DNA of 64,000 nt from Persicaria tinctoria (lineage: Eukaryota; Streptophyta; Magnoliopsida; Caryophyllales; Polygonaceae): assembly GCA_037127255.1 (NCBI GenBank), contig JBANSL010000020.1:50009098-50073097 (forward strand), in the 5' to 3' direction. A program made the position numbers and the translations under genes. Positions 59,501 through 64,000 of this stretch are shown here, piece after piece. The notes below the pieces were generated by a model that saw only the letters and a list, made by a program, of their open reading frames with translations, made no database searches and was not told the origin of the DNA. Each line of letters opens with the position of its first letter. The first letter of the stretch is position 1.

Positions 59501-59633
59501 GGATTTTAAAAATACGATTTTTAAGACGAAGATGAGGATTTTCAAATATCCGAATTTTTTTTTTTTTTGACCTAAATCCCTTTTTATTTAATTATTTATT
59601 AAAATTTATTATTTAAAAATCCGAGCCTTTACA
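56514..59633 (-). repeat. 5' LTR of the nested element
   Basis: 3120 bp, offset 8563 from the other LTR. In the parts I compared, differences are one A/G (48212-region against 56775-region) and two homopolymer lengths. Confidence 0.95.
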
Positions 59634-59638
59634 CAACA

Positions 59639-59750
59639 AATCCGATCGGATGAGAACCTCGCTGATTTGTTCACAAAGTCCTTGCCACCAAAGAGGTTCG
59701 AACAACTAGTGCGCAAGATCGGAATGTGTCGTCTTCGAGAAGCTCATTAA
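59639..59750 (+). pseudogene. C-terminal end of Copia Pol after the nested insertion
   Basis: Continues the RNase H reading frame from 47950 (QIRSDENLADLFTKSLPPK is the typical Copia tail) to TAA at 59748-59750, followed by the conserved GTTTTTATCCCACTGGG region and the polypurine tract. Confidence 0.85.
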
Positions 59751-59935
59751 GCATGTCAAACTCAGGGGGAGATTCATACGCGCTGCACTCTTTTTTTCTT
59801 CGTTCAGGTTTTTATCCCACTGGGTTTTTCCCGACAAGGTTTTTAATGAGGCAGCATTACCAAATGCGTATGACAGTAGCAAATCTGTATCTGACCCCTA
59901 AGAGCCACGACAGAAGGTGATTATTCAAGGGGGAG

Positions 59936-60134
59936 TGTTGTGTACTATCTTACCAAGGTGAATGAACCACCTTCTGAATTCACCCCCGGATTTCATGCTC
60001 AAATGTATACATAATGTATGCATGCATCCTCCTCTATAAATATGTATGCACTCAATGTAAATGAAATCAAATTGAATAAGATCAAGCTATCAAAAGCTTC
60101 TCATTCATCTCAAATTCCACAAAATTATGTATCA
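59936..60134 (+). repeat. 3' LTR of the Copia element
   Basis: 199 bp, about 96% identical to the 5' LTR (8 substitutions, no indel). Confidence 0.95.
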
Positions 60135-60416
60135 ATAACCATATACATTTTGCACATAAAATTTGATTCTAATTCTATTATATTCTCTATTTCTCAAACA
60201 AATAAGGCATTAGTACTATCTTTTATGAGAATTGGAATGGCAGTCTACTTTTTTCACTTTGATTATCGGTTAATAATAGGGTTGTTAGCAACAACGGTGC
60301 ATATATTCTGCCCCATAATCCCGTCCCAAAACCCTGTCTCACATAAATATTTCACTCTTAATTTAATATTAAAATTTTTTAAAAAGTTATATTTAATATC
60401 TACATGATTATTAAAC

Positions 60417-60573
60417 ATATTTGAAAAAAAATCTCAAAAAATCAACTTATAAAATTTTTAAAAAATTATATAGTAAAATAACATCTTTTTATAACTTTTA
60501 AAAATCTCTTTATCTCTATTGAATTATTATAATTTTTGTAAGTTGATTTTTTAAGAATTTTTTTTCAAATATA
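60417..60573. mobile_element. small inverted-repeat element (MITE-like)
   Basis: The left arm ATATTTGAAAAAAAATCTCA (60417 on) and the right arm ending TTTTTTTTCAAATAT are inverted for about 42 bp, including AAAAAATCAACTTA / TAAGTTGATTTTTT. Total about 157 bp. The target duplication is not clear because the LINE tail abuts on the right. Confidence 0.6.
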
Positions 60574-60606
60574 TTTTTTTTATTAGGAAAGAATTTGGGT
60601 AGCGGA
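60574..60606 (-). mobile_element. LINE 3' end with short A-rich tail
   Basis: On the minus strand the stop of ORF2 is followed by a 20-odd base 3' UTR and AATAAAAAAAATATA. Confidence 0.6.
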
Positions 60607-63600
60607 CTACCTAAGAGCATCCTTGCGGATGAGATCTAGGAGATCTGAGTTGAAAGGGTTAATTTCCCTCTGGGCCGAGTGACCAAGGTGTGCAACCTTG
60701 TCAGCCACTCGATTGCCACTCCGAGGGACATGGGAGAACGAGACATCTCCCACGCAGTTTATCATAGTTTTGATATCTGACATTATTAATTCAATGTCCC
60801 AAGGGCATGAAGCCTTCCCTTGTAAATAGTCAATGATGATTTTTGAATCACTCTCGATCTGCAATTGTTTTATTTGTAATTTTGATGCTTCAGAAATGCC
60901 CAACCTAAGGGCTAGAGTCTCAGCCATTAACGGACTTTTCTGGCCCAGCCGCTTAAAGGCCATTTGTATAGGTGCCCCATGCCAGTCCCTGATGATAATG
61001 CCAGCACAGCTGGCGGCATTTTGTAGACATGAGCCATCGAAGTTAAGTTTGAAAACCCCGTCAGGGGGCCTAGTCCACTTGCGCTGGAGAAGCTTTTTCC
61101 GAGGACCGCGCCTTTGTTTTTTGCCCAACATTGATGAGGCTTTCTCCTCATGAGCTATCTGTCCTTGGTTAGCTCGGACCCAGCCAACGAGTTGATTATC
61201 ATAGAAACCCAAAAACTCCGCTGGTGTCGGAGCCTTGCCTTGTCTGAAAGTGAAACAGTTACGAAAATACCAAATACTCCACCAATTAAAAGCAATCTTC
61301 TGCAGCTCGTCCTTTTTCAAATTCCTGCCAAGCCAGGTCATGATCTTTTTTATATCTCTTGTTTCTGCAATTACCTGCGAAAGCTTAATGTACTCGTCCG
61401 GGGACATATATTGTGTGATGTGAGGGAAATTGCATTGAAGGAATATATGGGTCTCGTCCTCGGCACAGTCATTGCAAATATCACAAAGGGTTGGAACGGG
61501 GACTCCCCTAGCAGCTAGTCGATGTTTCGTGGGAAGGCCACTTTGACAGATTTTCCACAGAAAATTCTTAATTTTCGGTGGTACATTTAGTTTCCAAATC
61601 CATGTATTCTCGTCTTTCGTTTCATTTAGCGGAGCTGTGAGCATATTGTAAGCAGAAGCAGTGGTGAACCAGCCATTCCGACTAGGCCACCAATAAAGGC
61701 GATCCTCCATTTCACACTGAGGCAACGGGATAGCCACTATTTCTTCTACAATATGTCTTAGGAGGTTGGCATCGAGTTTTTCAGTCCACCATTGACCCCC
61801 AATGATGAAATCAGTTACTCTCTCCCGTAGGTTAATCGAATTAGGGCAGTCACCTCTAGAGCTTAAGGGTTGTGCGTAGACCCAATTGTCTGTCCAGAAT
61901 TTAACAGAGAGTCCATTACCAATAGACCAAATCAGACCATTTTGGAATTTGTCAATTAGCGACGATAATTTGGACCACTGCCATGAGCAGTTACCGCTCC
62001 TTTTATAGTTTATTAACTCACAATCTTTGAGATATTTATATTTTATCATTCGAACCCAAGAGTTGTTTGGTTCCGCAATGAGTTTCCATAGGAGTTTAAG
62101 TTGAAGTGCTTCATTCATTTCTTTTGCCTTTCGGAGGCCGAGGCCTCCAGCGCTTTTAGGTCTGCATATTCTGTCCCACCCAATTAAGGGTCTATGTTGT
62201 GCATCCTTATTCCAAAAGAATTGCCGATTGATTTTGTCCAATTCCTTGTGCATAGTTGCTGGTAGCATGAAATTCTGCATTGTATATAGTGGCTTTGCAG
62301 CCAGGTTTGAACCGATCAGAACCATCCGACCGTGCTGTGATAGAGCATCTGCTCTCCACTTTGCTAATTGTTCTTTAGAACGGCAGATTATTTCATCGAA
62401 AGTGTCTTTATTGACGCGTCCATTAATAATTGGACAACCTAAGTATTTTTCAATAGAAGTGACATGTGAAATGTTGAGCATATTTTCTAGTTCAGGAATT
62501 CTCTGCCTATGGATGCCTGTTGTAACCTGGAAAGAAGACTTGTGGAAATTAACTTTCTGGCTAGATATTTGACAATAATCTTCTAATATAGCTCTAATCT
62601 TTTGACAAGCCGTGACATTTCCTTTGCAGAAGATGAGAATGTCGTCCGCGAAGGCCAAGAACGGAATATTAGGACCAGTTCGTCCAAAGTTAAACCCAAT
62701 CTGTCGGCTAGGCAAAGTAGACTCCATTGATAAGCGCCTTGCTAGGATTTCGGCTCCTAAAATGAATAGGTATGGTGATAACGGGTCACCTTGGCGTAGT
62801 CCTCGTGAAGGGCAGAACATCTCTGTTGGACCGTTATTCACGAGAACAGAGAACGATACAGTAGTAATGCACTCCATGATCCAGCTGATAAAGGTTGGGT
62901 GAAATCCAAATTTATTCATGATTTGTTTTATGAAATTCCATTCAACCCGGTCATAGGCCTTTTCCATATCAAGTTTAAGCGCTAGCCACCTTTCTTTACC
63001 CCTTCTAGACCTGAATGAGTGGAAAATTTCATGAGCGATTAAGACATTGTCTTGTATAGCTCTGTCCGAGACAAAAGCACCTTGCAGGGGATGAATGAGC
63101 TTACCCATAACCGCCTTGAGCCGCTCTGTTAGAATTTTTGATATAATCTTATAGATGGTAGAGCATAGACTAATCGGTCTATAGTGTGTTGTGGCCATTG
63201 GGTTGTCACATTTTGGGAGTAATGTTATAAATGTATGATTATATTGTTTTAAGATCTTGCCAGATAGAAAGAAGCTTTTGACTGCTTTGATGACCGATGG
63301 GGAGACAATGCCCCAACAACTTTGGTAGAATTCTGCTGTCATGCCATCCGAGCCAGGCGACTTGTTTTTCCCCATGTTGAAAACAACATGTCTTATTTCC
63401 CCATTTGAAGGGATGGAAATTAACCTTTCGTTTTCCCCCTGGGTGATTTCTGTCGATACTAGTTGTAGATATTCTTCTAAACGATGCTGGTTAATGTTCT
63501 GGCTACAGAATCGTTGTTGGTAATCCCTGCAAATTTCATTACTAATATTTGAATCCCCCACTATTATGGTACCATCGGCAGTAGTGATGTGTCTTATCGC

Positions 63601-64000
63601 CTTTCTGTTTCTTCTGCCAGATGCAATCCTATGAAAGTATGCAGTATTTGAATCCGTAAGCCTAATGTGTTTAGTCTTAGCTCTTTGATTCCAGTAGGTT
63701 TTTTGAAATTGCAATAATTTTTCTTTCTTGATAATCAGATTCTTTTATTTATTTTGATTTTGCCCTGATCGGCCTCGGGTAGGAGTTGTCTGGATACTAA
63801 GCAGCTGCTCTTCAACTCTTTGCAGTTGACGGAATATGTTTCCAAAAGTGCTTTTATTCCAAATCTTTGCTTTCTGTTTTAGTAATCGAGTCTTACAAAT
63901 CAGTTGAAACATAGCGGAACCCACGCAAGGGGCTCGCCAAGTTTGTTTAACAATATTAAGAAAGTCGCCCCGTCTGAGCCACGGGTTTTCCATTTTAAAC
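60607..64000 (-). pseudogene. L1-type LINE ORF2: reverse transcriptase and RNase H
   Basis: One frame runs from the right edge to TAG at 60607. It has a single internal stop (TAA at 63745-63747); the 1035 codons after it are open. Order on the minus strand: linker, reverse transcriptase (GLRQGDPLSPYLF, catalytic FADD near 62648), a zf-RVT zinc region (CDICNDCAEDETH, near 61470) and a C-terminal RNase H domain (FDGSC with first Asp near 61037, then AETLAL and ESDSK). A C-terminal RNase H is known from some plant L1 clades. The endonuclease and ORF1 would lie beyond 64000. Upstream of the stop, 63993-63748 encodes the lead into reverse transcriptase. Confidence 0.93.

Larger units (their letters stand above)
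47951..59633 (-). mobile_element. large non-autonomous LTR retrotransposon (LARD-like), 11,683 bp
   Basis: Two 3120-bp LTRs (47951-51070 and 56514-59633) start TGTAACGGCC and end CCTTTACA, with the 5-bp duplication CAACA on both sides (47946-47950, 59634-59638). The primer site (minus strand TGGTATCAGAGC, 56509-56498) and polypurine tract (minus strand AGAGGTGGATGA, 51082-51071) show it runs on the minus strand. The 5.44-kb interior has no frame of more than about 110 codons and no recognisable domain. It must have moved with proteins from another element, probably of the Ty3/Gypsy type judging by its PBS and LTR length. Confidence 0.93.
41736..60134 (+). mobile_element. Copia LTR retrotransposon split by a nested 11.7-kb element
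   Basis: 199-bp LTRs at 41736-41934 and 59936-60134 (TG...CA) are flanked by the 5-bp duplication ATAAC (41731-41735 and 60135-60139). Gag is intact, and pol has the Copia order protease, integrase, reverse transcriptase, RNase H but is broken. The two LTRs differ at 8 of 199 positions. A polypurine tract AAGGGGGAG (59927-59935) precedes the 3' LTR. The nested element occupies 47951-59633. Confidence 0.96.

Overview
The window is nuclear DNA of a flowering plant, probably a eudicot. The reasons are spliced genes with GT-AG introns, a chloroplast Sec translocase gene, a SERRATE gene, telo-box and site II promoter motifs, and dense nested plant-type transposons (Copia, a large non-autonomous LTR element, an L1-type LINE, SINEs, hAT, a Mutator-like gene cluster, Stowaway and other MITEs). 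I cannot name the species.

Three host genes can be fully modelled by hand. SCY2 (minus strand, 12857 to 6490, 13 exons, 537 aa) encodes the plastid Sec2 channel. SERRATE (minus, 39093 to 33107, 12 exons, 723 aa) encodes the zinc-finger RNA-processing factor. RPL30 (plus, 39527 to 40976, 5 exons, 112 aa) encodes ribosomal protein eL30. SERRATE and RPL30 are head to head with 433 bp between start codons. A possible last exon of a fourth gene ends at 226.

Layout: 1-6.1 kb is AT-rich spacer with MITEs and two retroposons with clear target-site duplications. 6.5-12.9 kb is SCY2. 12.9-18.4 kb is spacer with a Copia 5' fragment, a MITE carrying a second foldback MITE, a 419-bp hAT MITE and a Stowaway MITE. 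18.4-29.8 kb is a decayed Mutator-like, SUMO-related gene cluster. It holds an agenet protein, a PB1-like protein, and a DUF1985/Ulp1 protease gene whose intron has been split by a 4.18-kb hAT element and about 2 kb of other repeat. 29.8-31.84 kb is a 5'-truncated Copia copy, and 32.0-32.4 kb holds two SINE-like units. 33.1-41.0 kb is SERRATE and RPL30. 41.74-60.13 kb is one Copia element with 199-bp LTRs. Inserted in its RNase H region is an 11.68-kb, nearly non-coding, very young LTR element in the opposite orientation. 60.4-64 kb holds a small inverted-repeat element and an L1-type LINE running off the right edge.

For follow-up, the most interesting signals are these: the transposon cluster combining a SUMO-protease-like gene with two proteins bearing SUMO-interaction-like motifs; an hAT element with a second, DNA-binding-only transcription unit; a Copia primer site that matches a tRNA-Ile anticodon loop only if inosine 34 is read; and an antisense, promoter-bearing segment in the Copia leader.
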